From positions 51,191,899 to 51,255,898 of the forward strand of contig CP136067.1 of NCBI GenBank assembly GCA_032622095.1: 64,000 bases of DNA, in the 5' to 3' direction. Shown here piece after piece: positions 1 to 12,665 of this stretch. Every line of letters starts with the position of its first letter. The first letter of the stretch is position 1. The stretch is from Siphonodentalium dalli. Lineage: Eukaryota; Mollusca; Scaphopoda; Gadilida; Siphonodentaliidae. The notes beneath the pieces were generated by a model that made no database searches, was not told where the DNA came from, and saw only the letters and a program-made list of their open reading frames with translations. The translations under genes and the position numbers were made by a program.

Positions 1-539
1 AGTTAGCTAGTATGTGCAGTAGCTATCAGCTTCCGAATGGTTACAGTATTTGTGCACTACGTCGATCATTAGAATTTCCATTTAGCAGTGTGGAATTTGA
101 CCACCCAGGCTGACCTAGCATACTCTCATCACGAACTGACATGGAACCTCTTATTAAATTAGTGAAAATTGGGGGTGGGTGTAACAAATGTATATTTTGT
201 TCGCAGGTTTGGGGGTGGTGGGTCCCCGAAAATCCCAGATGCAAAACAAACGGCATACCTTCCTGCACACTGTTGTTACTAACCCCGGCCCCGCCGCGAC
301 ATGCGACATCTTAAAACCACACAGTTAAACTCCTTTTGAAGATGAATATATATCAGGGATAATCTGTACTTATAAGCGGAGTCTTCGATAATCAAAACTC
401 TACACCATGAGGACCCCATTGGTACAGTGTGGATTACCGGGATCCACGGTAATTATTTTCGCGGTGATCCAAGGCGAACCTACGTGGGGGTGGATATATA
501 TAAAATTGGTGCAAACTGCGACTAAACAAATTCGTATCA

Positions 540-1330
540 CAGTTAGTGCCCCCCCCCAAACGGCATCAATGTTGGCGTATTAGATTCCTCGTTTCAGTGA
601 GAAAAATATGTATCAACTTTGCGGAAATCGGCGCTAAATATTGTTGATCAATTGCGGTGTCCCTCTCCACATACCCCTGATTCGAATAGTCACAATTTGT
701 ACATCTTTAAATCTCACAGTTAGACTACTAATATAATGGTAATCACCTACTAAGCAAATTATTATCAAATTTAGTGCCACCCCATCTCTCACCAAAACGG
801 CACCAATTTGACGTCTTAGAATCACACGATTAGATTCATCGTATATCAATGTGTATCAATTTGGTGGTAATCGGCGCTAAAATATTTTTATCAATGTTTG
901 TGCCACTCTCCCCTTCAGTGCACCTTGATACGAATGGCACCACTGTTGACAGCTTTTAAGCCACACAATTATACTCCCGATAATGGTGGAGATGATTATG
1001 TATACGTTTGGTGATCATCGGCGACTAAATAAATTTTTATCAAACTGAGCGCCCCGCCCCATCTCTCATCCAATCGGCACCAATTTGGCGTCTTTAAATC
1101 ACATTATATCTTCATTGTATCATGGAGAAAAATGTTGGTGGAATTCGGCGCTAAAAATATTTTTTATCAATGTTGGTGCCCTCTTCCCTTCCGCGCACAG
1201 CTGGCTCGAATGATACCGCGTTTGATATCTTTAAACCACAGATTTCGTTAGATTTCTCATATCATGAAGATGATTATGTGTGAGTTTGGTGGAAATCGGC
1301 GACAATATTTGTACTGCCCTCCCCCTTTTC
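540..1330. repeat. Diverged tandem repeat, unit about 245-275 bp
   Basis: The phrase ATCGGCGCTAAA followed by TATTTTTATCAATG recurs near 627, 870 and 1,143. A sister half-unit with ATCGGCGAC occurs near 1,017 and 1,297. Between them the same blocks return: CCCCATCTCTCA, CGGCACCAATTTG, TCTTTAAATCACA. Copies are strongly diverged. No coding potential is seen. Confidence 0.7.
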
Positions 1331-2050
1331 TGCCTCGGACTCGCACCATTATCTTCCTCGTAAACCGTTGCCCTTTTAGACACCTTGGTACCATCAAGGT
1401 GGTCTCCTGTGAAATGCTATAGAACATAGACAGACATAAATTCGCAAATATATATATAGATTGAAAATTTAACTTGACATTATCACAGTGTATAAACCGT
1501 AGAAACAACTTATCGGAATAGCTATCGCCGAGGCTATATTTAGATCAAAATATTGCAGAATAGCAAAAATAACATAAAGCAAGTTTTCTGACTGGATAGA
1601 CAGCTTACCAACAACTACAAACGTAAGTATATATAAAAGGCCGTCCGGCCACAGTGTCCCCCGAAAAAGTGGCTTCATTTGGGGCATCAGCTTTTCTGAA
1701 AAAAATAACAAGGACCCTAAATCCGATACTAAATTTCAGAACAATCCAACCAGTGTCCCCTGAAATGGTACACGGCAACTCTAGATATTTATTTGTTAAT
1801 TTTACCTTCATTAATGTTGGCTGTGTTATTTGTTACCAGATGATCTGTTCAGTGAATAAACAAGTTTCCAAGATTGCTTGATGAGTAACTGATGACAGAA
1901 ATATATATAGTCATTGTTGCTTCTAACTGGGAATTGTTTAGCATTTCTTTAAGATTGACATAAGAAAATTAAACTTGTTCTATATAAGAAATCATCGGAA
2001 AAAGTTCATATTATAATTTCATATAAGAAATCAATATTCCATATTTGAGA
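1331..2050. other. No recognisable gene or repeat
   Basis: AT-rich sequence with only short spurious ORFs. GTGTCCCC(C/T)GAAA occurs twice, near 1,651 and 1,753, perhaps as the remnant of a repeat related to the CCCCGAA hairpin at 2,919-2,945. Confidence 0.5.
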
Positions 2051-2950
2051 GCAACCAGACAAAAATGGGTGGATCGTACCCATATCCGAACTTGATCTGT
2101 ATTTCGAGCTGATAAACTCATATACCAAATTTGATTAAGATATTATCACACAAACTAAAGTTATCATCCGGAAACCAGATATTGACAGGATTCTAAGTCG
2201 TAAAAGGGCCACAAATCTCACAAAAATGGGCAGAGAAAACCCATATTCGAACCTGACCTGTATTTTTGGCTGATAAACTACCATACTAAATTTGATTCAG
2301 CACAAACTAAAGTTATCATCCGGATACCAGAAATTGATAGGATATTAAGTCGTAAAAGGGCCATAACTCTCACAAAAATGGGCAAAGCAAACCCATATTC
2401 GAACCTGACCTGTATTTTTGGCTGATAAACTATCATACTAAATTTGATTCAGATATGATCACACAAAGTAAAGTTATCATCCGGTAACCAGAAATTGACA
2501 GGATTCCAAGTCGAAAAAGGGCCACAACTCTCGCAAAAATGGGCGAAGCAAACCCATATTCGAACTTGACCTGTATATAGGGCTGATAAACTCACATACC
2601 AAATTTGGTTAAGATATGAAGTTATTACAAGATTCTAAGTAAAAATAAGGGCCATAGCTTGACCTATATATATGGCTGATAAACTCAAATACCAAATTTG
2701 GTTAAGATATGAAGTTATTACAAGATTCTACGTAAAAAAAAGCCCATAACTCTCGCAAAAATGGGCGGAGCAAACCCATATTCGAACTTGACCTGTATTT
2801 TGGTCTGATAAACTCACCTTTGAAATTTGCTTTTGATCTAATAACCGAAACTAAAGTTATCATCCGGAAACCATTTCGGACGCACACACGCACGGACGGA
2901 CACCGGCTATTTGAATAGTCCCCCCGAATTTGTTTTTCGGGGGACAGTTA
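2050..2950. repeat. Tandem repeat array (about 140-225 bp units) ending in a hairpin
   Basis: About five diverged units, each containing CCCATATTCGAAC, TGACCTGTAT, GGCTGATAAACT, CCAAATTTG and GTTATCATCCGGAAACC. CCCATAT falls near 2,079, 2,251, 2,391, 2,551 and 2,775. The array closes with an ACGGACGGACACCGGCTA-like segment and an inverted repeat (GTCCCCCCGAA and TTCGGGGGAC) at 2,919-2,945. Dispersed tandem repeats with a cGGACGGAC tail are common in marine invertebrates. Confidence 0.75.
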
Positions 2951-4481
2951 TACCTACACATTTGCCGATCGCAAGCTTGTTCCATTTAAACGAACGACTC
3001 TTTATAGATACAAACGTCCTTTGATCACTTCAGAAAATAATTTTCTCGCAAACATTCCCTCTTCAGATTTAACACATATATACATCATTCGCCGGAAATC
3101 CCACTATAAAAGACACCTTTCGCATAATGAACTGGGACAGATAATTATTACGAATAGGGTACTACGTTACTATAATTTGTGTTCTTTTTTTCGTTGTCTT
3201 TTTTCCCTATTCGTTGTTGCGATTACGGTTTCGGATTTTCAACAACAATTCAAAATACATCATATAGTAATAAGTATGCGGTCGTTTCTCAACTCCTCAA
3301 TGTTCGATATGATTAAGGGATTATGTCCTTAAATTATTATCGCCATATGGAATAATTATTACATATTAATGTCAAACAAATCGTTCGTCGTCGCGAAACG
3401 CGTGAATCTTTGCCAAAAACAAAGCGCTAAGCTATGACCTGATAACAACATAATTACTGGGAGTGGCAAGAACGATTGTCACCCAAACGAACTCGTTGTC
3501 GTCAATTCTGCGAAAACGTTTTTGGATCGTCCGAAAAAAAAAGTTCGACTACAAATAGCTATTCGTAATAATTATATGTGCCATTCATTGTGCGAAAGGT
3601 GTTTATTGCAACTGAAAGGTCGTTATGTTTGCAAAAATAAATTGTCAATACCTTGGCTCGGGTATGTTCACAATCTGAAAGTAGAGACCATTCACTCGTC
3701 AGTCAATGTACGTCTAGTTTCTTAAGTTGCTGATCACTACTATTGTCGAAAATCTGTACGTCAATTTGTGATGATGGGATTTGTGTGCAAAGACGAAAAC
3801 ATGAACTAGATTGCCATATTAGACAAGTTCCACCCCGATGGTCATTATTAACTTTCATTAATCATACGATGGTCTTCATCGTGTGATTCACGAATGCTAA
3901 TAATGCATTGAAGGCACTGTTCCGTTCTACATCCGTTTTCCGATTTCTAGAGAAAAGACGTTCTTATTCAAGCACCTAACGTAACTATGTTGAATCAATA
4001 GATACCGTGCTAAAATCTTTAATTATATCTGAGATCTACTTAAACATATAGTATGACATTATTATAGAATTACATTCTGTAGTTCGTCGAAAAGCATGGT
4101 ACGCATTTGAAGACTTCTGGTCTACATGCATACATATCATGCATATTCTCAAGGTTTCCGGTGATTCAAGAGGTGAGACTCAATCTTTTCAATATAGGTA
4201 CCAAGTATCTCAAATAATATAGTAATGAAGAATTAAACTTAATGCTAAACATAAAACCTCAAGGATTGAATGGTCGTTCTCGAGGGAGTGATTTGTTGAC
4301 GTAAGCGATAGGAAACTGAAATATACACGTACAACCAAAATCGACATCTCATGCCATCTCTCTTAAAATGAGTACTTCCCGTACATAACACACTTGTTTC
4401 TCCAGTTAACGAACATTGACAATTGCGATTATGTCGGTCCAAATTGTACCAGTGTGTCTTATCCAGACATATATTAGCCAA
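2951..4481. other. No recognisable gene or repeat
   Basis: Only short unsupported ORFs. I see no conserved protein motif, tRNA-like box or obvious internal repetition. Confidence 0.5.
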
Positions 4482-4530
4482 GTCTCCAATAAACCCACAT
4501 ATCATGATGATATGTGGGTTTATTGGAGAC
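4482..4530. repeat. Perfect 24-bp inverted repeat with 1-nt spacer
   Basis: GTCTCCAATAAACCCACATA... reads identically on both strands apart from a single central G at 4,506. No flanking duplication is evident. It could be a cruciform, the scar of an inverted duplication, or a foldback artefact. Confidence 0.85.
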
Positions 4531-5436
4531 ACTGTCAAAAATCGTTACAGATAGACAGACACTTGGCTTTTATATAGTACGAATAACGATATAGCAGCTC
4601 TTGGTACGGTTAGAGCTTACTTGTTGAATCTCGCGGATGTGGAGATCTAAAACGCGGCAATCATTAGAAAGGGTGAGGGAGAACACAATGGATTAAAGTG
4701 TACCATCCATTGTTTCGACAATCGAGTCACCCTATCTAGGTATGGGCACTAAAGAAGCATATATGCTTTAGCATGATCGTCGAGTTAGTTTATGCCATGC
4801 CAAAAATATTTTAAGGAAGGTTGGTCTTTGACAGTATTCTGGAGATTTACCTCCTATTGGTCCCTTCCATTTTTTTTTTACTGTGTTTCGCACTTTTTTT
4901 TTTCATTTCGCCCAGTCATTGTCCTTTGTGGTTTTATTACAATCTTACGTAGCCTGTCTCTTCTGCGAATCACGGATCGTAGATTGTTGTGAACCACTGT
5001 TTGTCTTTGAACCTGATCAATATTTTTCATTAGGGAACAGTGTGATCCATAATTTGAAAAAATTTGGAAGCAAAAATAGCCGCGGTGTCTACAGCTGTAT
5101 GTCAGGGGCTATTTTGATCGAGCACATCCATTCTGGATCGCGCATTAGCTTGCTTGTTCGAAGCTACCTTTCGAGTAGTTTCCAACTAACCGGAACTATG
5201 GACCATTATTGTTATATGTTGAAATATGCTGGTACCGCACAGTGATCTGAGTTATATCTGCCGGAGTCAACCACCTCTGATTCACATGCTCTAAAATTGC
5301 TATTCACGATAAGGTTGTCACGAAGTGTCAATGTTGTCGGTATAACTCTCGTTTGGGGATTCCATGACAATCAGAAGGCTACAGTAGGAGATTATTTTAT
5401 TGATTTTTGAGGACAAACCCACGGCATTATCATTGA
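4531..5436. other. No recognisable gene or repeat
   Basis: The longest ORF (120 codons, plus strand, 4,883-5,245) has no motif I recognise and begins in a T-rich tract. I do not support it as a gene. Confidence 0.45.
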
Positions 5437-5590
5437 ACAACACATCCTCGAGCAAATATGTTCATACATGACCTTAATATTCACATAGGATCGCATGGAA
5501 ATTATTTGATTATGAAATAATCTCATAGAGGACTTATGTACCCGTTATTCCGTTGAAAGGAGCGGGCCGCAGTGAAAGCACATTATAAAG
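5437..5590 (-). repeat. Dispersed repeat A, 3' fragment
   Basis: Read on the minus strand this is the end of repeat family A: CACTGCGGCCCG, AACGGAATAACGGGTA, ending GAGGATGTGTTG. Compare the fuller copies at 8,869, 42,298, 56,450 and 62,479. Confidence 0.65.
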
Positions 5591-6373
5591 ACCGTTCATC
5601 TAGTTCATCGTGTCATTGCAAAAATGAAATGAAATAATCTCATATGCGACTGTTTTGATCTTGTCCCATTTAGGTTCATATATATCTTAGTTAGATTCAA
5701 ATAATCCCTATATGGGACTATTTCATGTGTTTCAAATAAGTTCTGTATGAGCTTATTTAAGGGAGAACAGGCTGCATTGAAATTACTAGATAGGATCACG
5801 AGATGATCGAATATCAGCTACGAAATGATCAAGTAGGTGCCAACATCTCTCGTGACAAAATTGGTCAGAACGATATGACACACATAAAAGATAGCTGGAT
5901 GACCTGGACCTCAGCCCTGACCACATGACTGAGTCATCGAATTAAAGGGCGGGAATACGTTCGAAAATAAGATAAACAGCGAAATAAACGGTCATACATG
6001 TACCTCACATATAGATCGAACCGTGATGTCTTACTGGATCAGAGAACCCTCAGGTCCGAATCGGCATCTCCAGTTTAGACATAGTTTAAACTACCAGTTT
6101 AAACTGGGTTTTAGTAGTAAAACAAAGTTTTACTCCACCGCTGGGACGACATAGATTTGGTCGATTGCGCTACCTGTGGGCCACACTTGTCCAATTGCAA
6201 GAATAGGAGGCGTGGTCTGTCTGTTTATTATCGCTACTTGTCAATGCATTGTCTGGTCACGCGACCAGTTGTCGCTATCTAATATCCTAATCAGGCGAAT
6301 AACCTTGCGCTTTGATAAATCATGACGAATGCACGGTCTGTTGTATATAGAGCGGTTAGATATTATCTAATAC

Positions 6374-6870
6374 ATGGACGATGACTTTTGGAACTCAAAA
6401 ATATCCCTTGATGGCATGGGTGTGGGCCCGCCACAAATACCCCATAGAAACACAACCACCCCTCCCGGGGGTACCATCGGGACGGGTGAAATGGGGTATG
6501 GACCATTTTCGAGAACGGGGATCCCCCAGGGTTGGGGTGGGCTGTTTCTATGGGACATTTGTGCGGGTCATCCATACATGCCGTCAAATTGGCCGAAATC
6601 CTTACCGGTGTCGAAAATGGTCCATATCCCATTTTCACTCCCTCGGTGGTACCCCCCGGATGTGAGGGGTGTGGTGTTTATAGGGGTTATTTTGGGCGGG
6701 CCACCCACCAATACCATCAAATTGGCCGAAATCCTTACAGTTCTCCAAAATTGTATATACTCCATTCCCCCCCCAGGGTGGCCGTTACCCTCCCCCAGGT
6801 GAGGGCTGGTGTGTCTCTGTTGTGTATTTGGGAGGGCCACCAACCCATGACTGTCAATTTGACCGAAAGA
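6374..6870. repeat. GC-rich tandem repeat with one inverted unit
   Basis: CAAATTGGCCGAAATCCTTAC recurs near 6,585 and 6,718 (133 bp apart), with GGTGTTTATAGGGG and GGGCGGGCCACCCA blocks in plus orientation. The first unit (6,374-6,480) carries the same blocks as their reverse complement (GGCATGGGTGTGGGC, CCCCATAGAAAC), so the array turns around near 6,490. The overlapping ORFs are by-products of its GC content. Confidence 0.7.
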
Positions 6871-8210
6871 GACCTTTTTGCGGATAAGGAATCAGTTTCA
6901 AAAGTCATGCTCGTGTCTAACGTGTCAAACTGATCAGTTCGCTCCCTCCATGCTCTCAGTCGCCAAAGCGACATCCGAACGAGCGAATTGCAAACAAACA
7001 TATATAGCAAGAAATCATCCATCACACTGGCACATATTTTGTTAGAATTTATTTCATAAGTACCGACATTGCCTCCCCGAATTCCACTAAGACTCACAAT
7101 TAGTAATATTACCATAACTTTATCACGTCAATAAAATATTGTATATCCAGTCCAGCAATAATTTATTCTCAAATGATGAATTAGTACTATCAAAACTAGC
7201 TCCGACCTCAATTCATTTCAGAAACACGGAACGAAAGACACCCGCATCCAATGCGGATTACGTTCCGATTGCAAAACAACTATCATTCCCCATTTATCCA
7301 TGTCAACCAAACCCATCGATAACATAATATAAATAATAGCACGAAAATCGGACTTAATCCATCTAACGGTAATATGCTTTCAAAACGGCAAGGATGTTAT
7401 AAATAAAACTCCACTGTAAAGCCAGATAAAGGCACGCATGATTTACAATCAAATTACCAATCTGTATCGTTACTGCGAAAACAGAAAAAAGGTATTCTCG
7501 TATCAGGGTCAAGTCTCGGTTTATACAAAAATCTCAGACCAGGGGGTACTAGGTCTCAGTTGTAGACTATTGCCTATAACACACATAATTATCGATTCTA
7601 TTACATTTTGTCCAGTTCATATATAATTATAATCTTTCTTCTACACGGCATATCAATAAAACACAATTCCTATTTGGTTAACATAAAGATAAATGCTTCC
7701 AAAAAATACATATGTTTCTGTTACCAGAACTTGTACGTTACCACATGGTTCGAATTATTAACAGACCGACACAGGCTTGAATGACAATACGAAGGCAAAC
7801 CATGGTTTACGAAACCTGAGTTTCAAAAAGATGAGAATACGGACCAGTGCTGACCAATAATCCCAGCTTACTCGCCTGGAAACTGGGTAACACATGGCGA
7901 TCACCGTGGTTTCGGCCTGGTCTAGACTGTGGTTTACATGAAACCCTGGTCTAGATCAGGGACCAGAATTCGGCCGTATATGTTTCATTAGTCGTAATTA
8001 CTACTGGCTTTTGTGTATGACATTTTGCACCGTCTGAGGCGTAGTATCGTTGTCAACCGGTGGTTGTTTAGTGATGATTGGATATCACCGATGTTTGCGA
8101 ACAAGTTTATCGGAGATACTACTGGAGTCTTGGGCAACGTCTCTACACAAGAGACATGTCAATCGAGTTATTGTTCTTCGGCGAAGACCCGTAGTGATAG
8201 ATCAACGATA
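6871..8210. other. No recognisable gene
   Basis: AT-rich, no conserved coding motif. Near 7,915-7,970 the phrase CCTGGTCTAGA occurs twice, suggesting a small degenerate repeat. Confidence 0.45.
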
Positions 8211-8214
8211 TTGC

Positions 8215-8325
8215 CCGTGCAATGAAACGAAATCACGGGTATACGTCCACTATATGCTTATTTCATAATAAAATATGAGAAATGTGAACTTAGTTGAACC
8301 TATTTGCACGAGGATATGTAGGCAT
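8215..8325 (+). repeat. Dispersed repeat A, 3' fragment
   Basis: GAAACGAAATCACGGGTA, TCCACTATATGCTTATTTCA and GCACGAGGATATGT match the final third of the longer copies at 8,869 and 56,450. Confidence 0.6.
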
Positions 8326-8868
8326 CGTCTATAAGAATATCTTTATCAGATAACCGGATGCTACGCAATTGACTATTTACAATGAACTTTCGTCATGGGC
8401 TAATATTTCTGAAAATGTAATAGTTTCCACGTTCAACGCACAAATGAATCTGTCAACATTTCTCTAGAATATCCTTGAAGTTTACTCTTTGCATCAACTG
8501 AAATTTCACTCACTCCGCTTCACATACATTCGAAGCGAGTAAATAGAATATTGCAACATCGGCTCTGGTTCATATTCTTATTTTTCATTCAGTATTCCAC
8601 AATACGTACAACGATTGAGTATTAAGGGTCAGTCTCGCTCTCGCTATATAACTTAGGAGTAGATGATCCAAGGTGGTGACATGCCTCATAACAAATTTGT
8701 GAATATGTTAAAATGTAAATATTTCACAACATTATATGAGTGTTAAAATTTAAGCGTCAAAAAAATTCAAACGCGTTTTTCTGACAAACGATGTGTTTTC
8801 TGACAAACGATGTGTTTGTGGACTTTGAAATAAAATAATTATCTCAATTACTGTATACATTTTTTTGC

Positions 8869-9234
8869 CAGCCTGTTATCGCGAAAACCAGCACATTATC
8901 TTCTTATAACAGAACTTGGTTTAGGTAGATAATCTATTTATAATCTCCTTATTTTGAGTCCATAATGTGCTGAAAATGAGAAAATTTTAGTCACATTATC
9001 GACTCATAATGAGGCGATTCTTAACATGTTACGTGCGGACAATGACACAAGTAAGCCAAATCACGCCTTTCCAGGTGTACGCTTTTTAACATGTGTTTTC
9101 TCTATGGCCCGCGTCATAAAACGAAATAACGGGTGTGAGTCCACTATCTGCTTATCTCAGAATAAAATAATCACATTATATACCTATTTCACATTACAGG
9201 TCGATTTTGTGCGTATTTGCTCGAGGATATGTTG
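8869..9234 (+). repeat. Dispersed repeat A, about 366-bp copy
   Basis: It begins CAGCCTGTTATCGCGAAAACC and ends CTCGAGGATATGTTG. Shared internal words with the copies at 56,450 and 62,479 include GAGTC.ATAATGTGCTGAAAA, TCATAATGAGGCG, GACAATGACA.AA, AAAACGAAATAACGGGT and TCCACTATCTGCTTAT. No transposase and no clear terminal repeats, so it is probably non-autonomous. Confidence 0.8.
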
Positions 9235-9659
9235 TTTTGCAATATGGTACTGGTAAGAACCTTGTTTTCTGAGGCAGTATACACGTCTTTGAGCACCAAT
9301 TTGCCGCAATTATTATGTGACCATACATGGTGATAATCATTATTTATTCCATATTATTCATCAGTTACACATTACAATACAAGTATTAATGGTATGAAAT
9401 GGATTAGACAACAAGCTTTGGAAGCCGTTTCCGGTTGACAATATATGACATTACAATGCTAGGAAATTAAGTGAATTTCCAATAAAGGAAGAAATTCTTT
9501 ATTACGAATGGACGGAAATTGTTATACCGATATATATTATACATGGACGTTTCATGTATGTGTGGATGTTAATATGGTCACACGACCAGAATGATGAGAT
9601 CATAACAAAGGCGAACGTATTTCATTATTGCTTCATGATTGTCATAAGAGATAGCTTGT

Positions 9660-10380
9660 CGTAATCATGTCCCCACGTTTCACAGTTCAGCATCCGATGC
9701 AGAACAATCGATTCCACCAACTGGGTCTCATACACGTATTAAAAGGCAAGTTGTCATTGCGTCAATGTTCCCTGTTAATGAGCACTTGTCCTATCGGTGG
9801 CGAACATCCCCTTTATTTGCCCGATTCATACCTTAACGCCATGGTATCATCAGCATCATCTATGACAAAACTAGGATCTGGGATTGTGGACATGGCGTCG
9901 TGGCGACATGGGAGTTGGGGTATCACTTGGCCTACATTTTAAACCGTTGAAATTGTTATGGCTTACACAACATCAGCTGCCAATTTGAGAACAAAATTAG
10001 ATTGCACTGCTCTGATTATTTGAATTTGTAACCAGTGTGATATATGTTGTTTTATATCAATTTAAAGTCGATGATTATTTTCCTACTGTTCGAAATGACT
10101 GTTAACACCCAGATTGGAGACGATACAGCCACGTTCCTGTGTGTACACCATCTCAAGAACAAAACTCCCAAGAACAATGAGGAGAGATCTGTCCATCTTG
10201 ATATTATCCGGTATCCGGCGAATAGAAAAGACTGGAATTCACTTGCTGTCCGTTGGCAAAGCTCCACCTCTCTTGGATTCACATATATTAGCATTATTCC
10301 TGTGTATCACGCAAACCTTCCTGGTAACGATGAGTCCAATGGACATGCTGAAACTAGATTTGTACCAATAAAGTGTTGAT
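9660..10380 (+). pseudogene. Decayed piggyBac-like transposase, central part
   Basis: The clearest trace is at about 10,130-10,330. One frame gives SRTKLPRTMRRDL, and the next gives NSLAVRWQSSTSLGFTYIS. These resemble the piggyBac block NRKGLPK... followed by G.LLAVRWKDKR.V..LST. Switching between frames and internal stops show heavy decay. Sequence from 9,660 to 10,000 is weaker. The catalytic Asp residues cannot be assigned. The assignment is from recall of the family and is tentative. A Cys-rich C-terminal region lies further downstream at 11,480-11,769 in the same orientation. Confidence 0.4.
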
Positions 10381-10918
10381 ACGTATTGGCGGGGTTGTCA
10401 AACCAAATGTGTGCAAAAGGAATTGTTACAATGGAAATTATGAACCAGGAATGTCATCGACAAACAGTCGAGCAAGTTCTGATCACATAGTGAAGGTCTA
10501 CCACAACAGAAGCGGACAGCAACGGAAGCCGTACCAACCCACCCAGTGAAAAACCCGACCGAGTGCATTTTAAATACTCATTGACGAGTAGCTATCCCTT
10601 CGGAGATGTTCAGATAATAATAGGTCGTTTGTTGAACTTATGATCTGAACATTTCCCTCCAATAAATAGGACTTTTATTATTTGTCGCCTGATTATTTCC
10701 CCTGAATACCCGTCCAGATGAATAATAGACATTCCAATATACATGTACATTGTATAAGTTGATTACTGAATGGCACAATCCACTTAGTACATATATGGTT
10801 ATCGTAGCACTGTCTGCGCCTTCGTTGTGCATATGGAGTTTATTAATCAAAACAGTCTATTATAGGGGCTCCGCTGACCCAGATTTTAACTTGCGTGTGG
10901 AATTAGTTTTTTTTTGTC

Positions 10919-11090
10919 TGTGTGTTACATTGTGCGCTCTCTCTCAATCTCTATCTGTATCTCTTTGTTCTTAGCTGTATTATTAAATATATATATTTTG
11001 TTGTATGTGTGTTACATTGTGCGCTCTCTCTCCCAATCTCTATCTATATCTCTCTTTGTTCTTAGCTGTATGATTAAATCTATTTAATCG
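10919..11090. repeat. Two-copy tandem duplication, about 87-bp unit
   Basis: TGTGTTACATTGTGCGCTC, then CAATCTCTATCT.TATCTC, then TTTGTTCTTAGCTGTAT occurs twice in a row, with a few substitutions and small length changes. Confidence 0.85.
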
Positions 11091-11304
11091 TGAACTATGT
11101 CAATATCAGAAAAGCTGTCTCCTAAGATGGAGGTCAGTCTCTCCTAAGACGGAGATAAATAAAACGTCTATTACTAAGAATTTCACATCTTCGTTTACAA
11201 ATAGGAAAAACCATCAGAAACATTGTCGCCTTGTGAACAGTGCTGTATAGCTAGGGTGGAAACAAATATGTATATAATTTCTGTAAATATCGTGTATTCG
11301 GTAT

Positions 11305-11769
11305 ACAAATCCTAAAAAATGTTCGAATTGTCAAGGTTCACATGCTGCAATGGTTCGTTCATGTCCCATATGGGACTATGAATTCAAGATACAAAGATGT
11401 AAGGCTGAAATACATTTATCGTATACAGATGCTAAGAAAATAGTTGGTACCAGACCATACCATCAATTGCTCAAGTCACATACTCGGCTGCCGTTTCTAG
11501 AAAAAAGTATGTTGATGCCGGCACTCAGACACATAGTCAAACATTACCCTGAACGCCCACTAAAAGCAACTGGTAGTAACATATATGTCGTATGTTGTTA
11601 CAAGTACAACAAATTCAATCGGGATAACCCAAATACTGCTGCAAAGGACATGCCATTCAAAAAGGTTAAAGTAACGTTCTGGTGTGGACACTGTCGCAGG
11701 TACTTGTGTATCCGCGAGGTATCGTCGTGTTGGAGAGACTGGCATAAAAAAGTTCAATACTGGCGCTAA
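11305..11769 (+). pseudogene. Zinc-knuckle ORF1 tail joined to piggyBac-like Cys-rich C-terminus
   Basis: One 140-codon frame. Its start (NCQGSHAAMVRSCPIWDYE, then a basic stretch and YTDAKKIV) looks like the last CCHC knuckle and tail of a LINE gag-like ORF1. From about 11,480 it resembles the end of a piggyBac transposase: RLPFLEK, HYPERP, VVCCYKYNK, then CGHCRRYLCI...CWRDWHKK, a C-x2-C-x4-C...C-x3-H cluster like the family's YCPxC...LCxxCFxxYH. It ends at TAA 11,767-11,769. The junction may be a nested insertion. Both assignments are by motif only. Confidence 0.45.
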
Positions 11770-11930
11770 TTGAACATTGGATATCTGAGTTATTACTTAC
11801 CATACATGCTTAGAATTTAGTCCCAAAAAAAAACAGTTATATATGTATGTGCCATATGATTGTGTATATCTATCCAAACAATGGCGAGTTTACCCCCAGG
11901 TAACCTGCACTTCCAGAAATCATTAGCACG

Positions 11931-12128
11931 GGTTCGAATGTGCGGCTCTCGAAATCGACCTGCAGTGGTTATTCACAGAAATCACAACCAATCACAGGTT
12001 GTTTTCTCAAAGCACACATGGAGCTCCGAAAGTCGCCTCCATGTGCACCTTGAGAAAACGACATGCGATTGGTTGTGATTTCCTTTGAATAACCACTGCA
12101 GGTCGATTTCTCAGGGCACATATTCGAC
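11931..12128. repeat. Foldback element, 92-bp arms
   Basis: Left arm 11,931-12,022 and right arm 12,037-12,128 are near-complementary (GGTTCGAATGTGC...GCACATATTCGACC; AATCGACCTGCAGTGGTTAT and its complement). The loop is 14 bp. Mismatches include a CTCTCG/CTCAGG position near each end. No coding capacity. MITE-like. Confidence 0.85.
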
Positions 12129-12439
12129 CTTGTGATTAGTACCCGGAAGTATGGCGTTACTTCGGGTTTTCATCGAAAACAGGACACCCATGTCGTAGTA
12201 GCATCCCTGAAGAACGGTATAATGACAACGAATTGCGTTTATACAGCGCTTATCCCTTTCGGCCCTAAGCGCTTTAAAGTTTAAATGTACACTATCACCC
12301 CCCGCCCCCCATGGGTCAGATTGTGTATGCTGCCTGTTAGGCGCGACAAAATGGACCCTCACAGGTACTCACTTATACGCTGATTGGAGCGAGATAATCA
12401 TAGTACAAGTCAATTTATCCATGATTGACAACACAAATT

Positions 12440-12525
12440 TCTACTCGACACCGCCCCGATTCGAACCCCAACCTTGTGGTTACGAGTCCAACGCTTTATG
12501 CACCGAGCCATTCCGCCACTAGTCA
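12440..12525 (-). mobile_element. tRNA-derived SINE promoter or tRNA pseudogene
   Basis: On the minus strand an A-box-like TGGCTCGGTGCATAAAGCG (12,492-12,510) and a B-box GGTTCGAATC (12,458-12,467) are spaced as in tRNA genes. The T-stem cannot pair (TGGGG opposite CGGGG), so it is not a functional tRNA. The SINE body downstream is not identifiable. Confidence 0.55.
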
Positions 12526-12535
12526 GCGATAAATA

Positions 12536-12665
12536 CAACATTGGCATAGTGGCGTTTTGAGATGTGCTGTATCCCAACTTATAAAAGTATGATATTTTGC
12601 TCGGCTGAACCTCGCAAAAATATCATACATTCAACCACACATCTCAAAACACACTATGCCAATAT
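12536..12665. repeat. Hairpin element with mirrored direct CTCG
   Basis: Arms such as ATTGGCATAGTG with CACTATGCCAAT and GTATGATATTTTG with CAAAAATATCATAC fold on an axis near 12,607. At the tip CTCG stands in the same orientation on both sides (12,600-12,603 and 12,611-12,614), so it cannot pair. Same architecture as the hairpins at 24.1, 46.8, 57.8 and 61.2 kb. Confidence 0.8.

Noticed and set aside
2050-2950. CRISPR-like array
   Set aside because: Units are long (140-225 bp), diverged and without unique spacers, in a eukaryotic context.
6374-6933. Overlapping 90-142 codon ORFs on both strands
   Set aside because: They arise from a GC-rich tandem repeat depleted of stops; no protein motif and all frames are equally open.
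12440-12525. A functional tRNA gene on the minus strand
   Set aside because: A- and B-boxes are present but the T-stem cannot pair; treated as SINE-derived.
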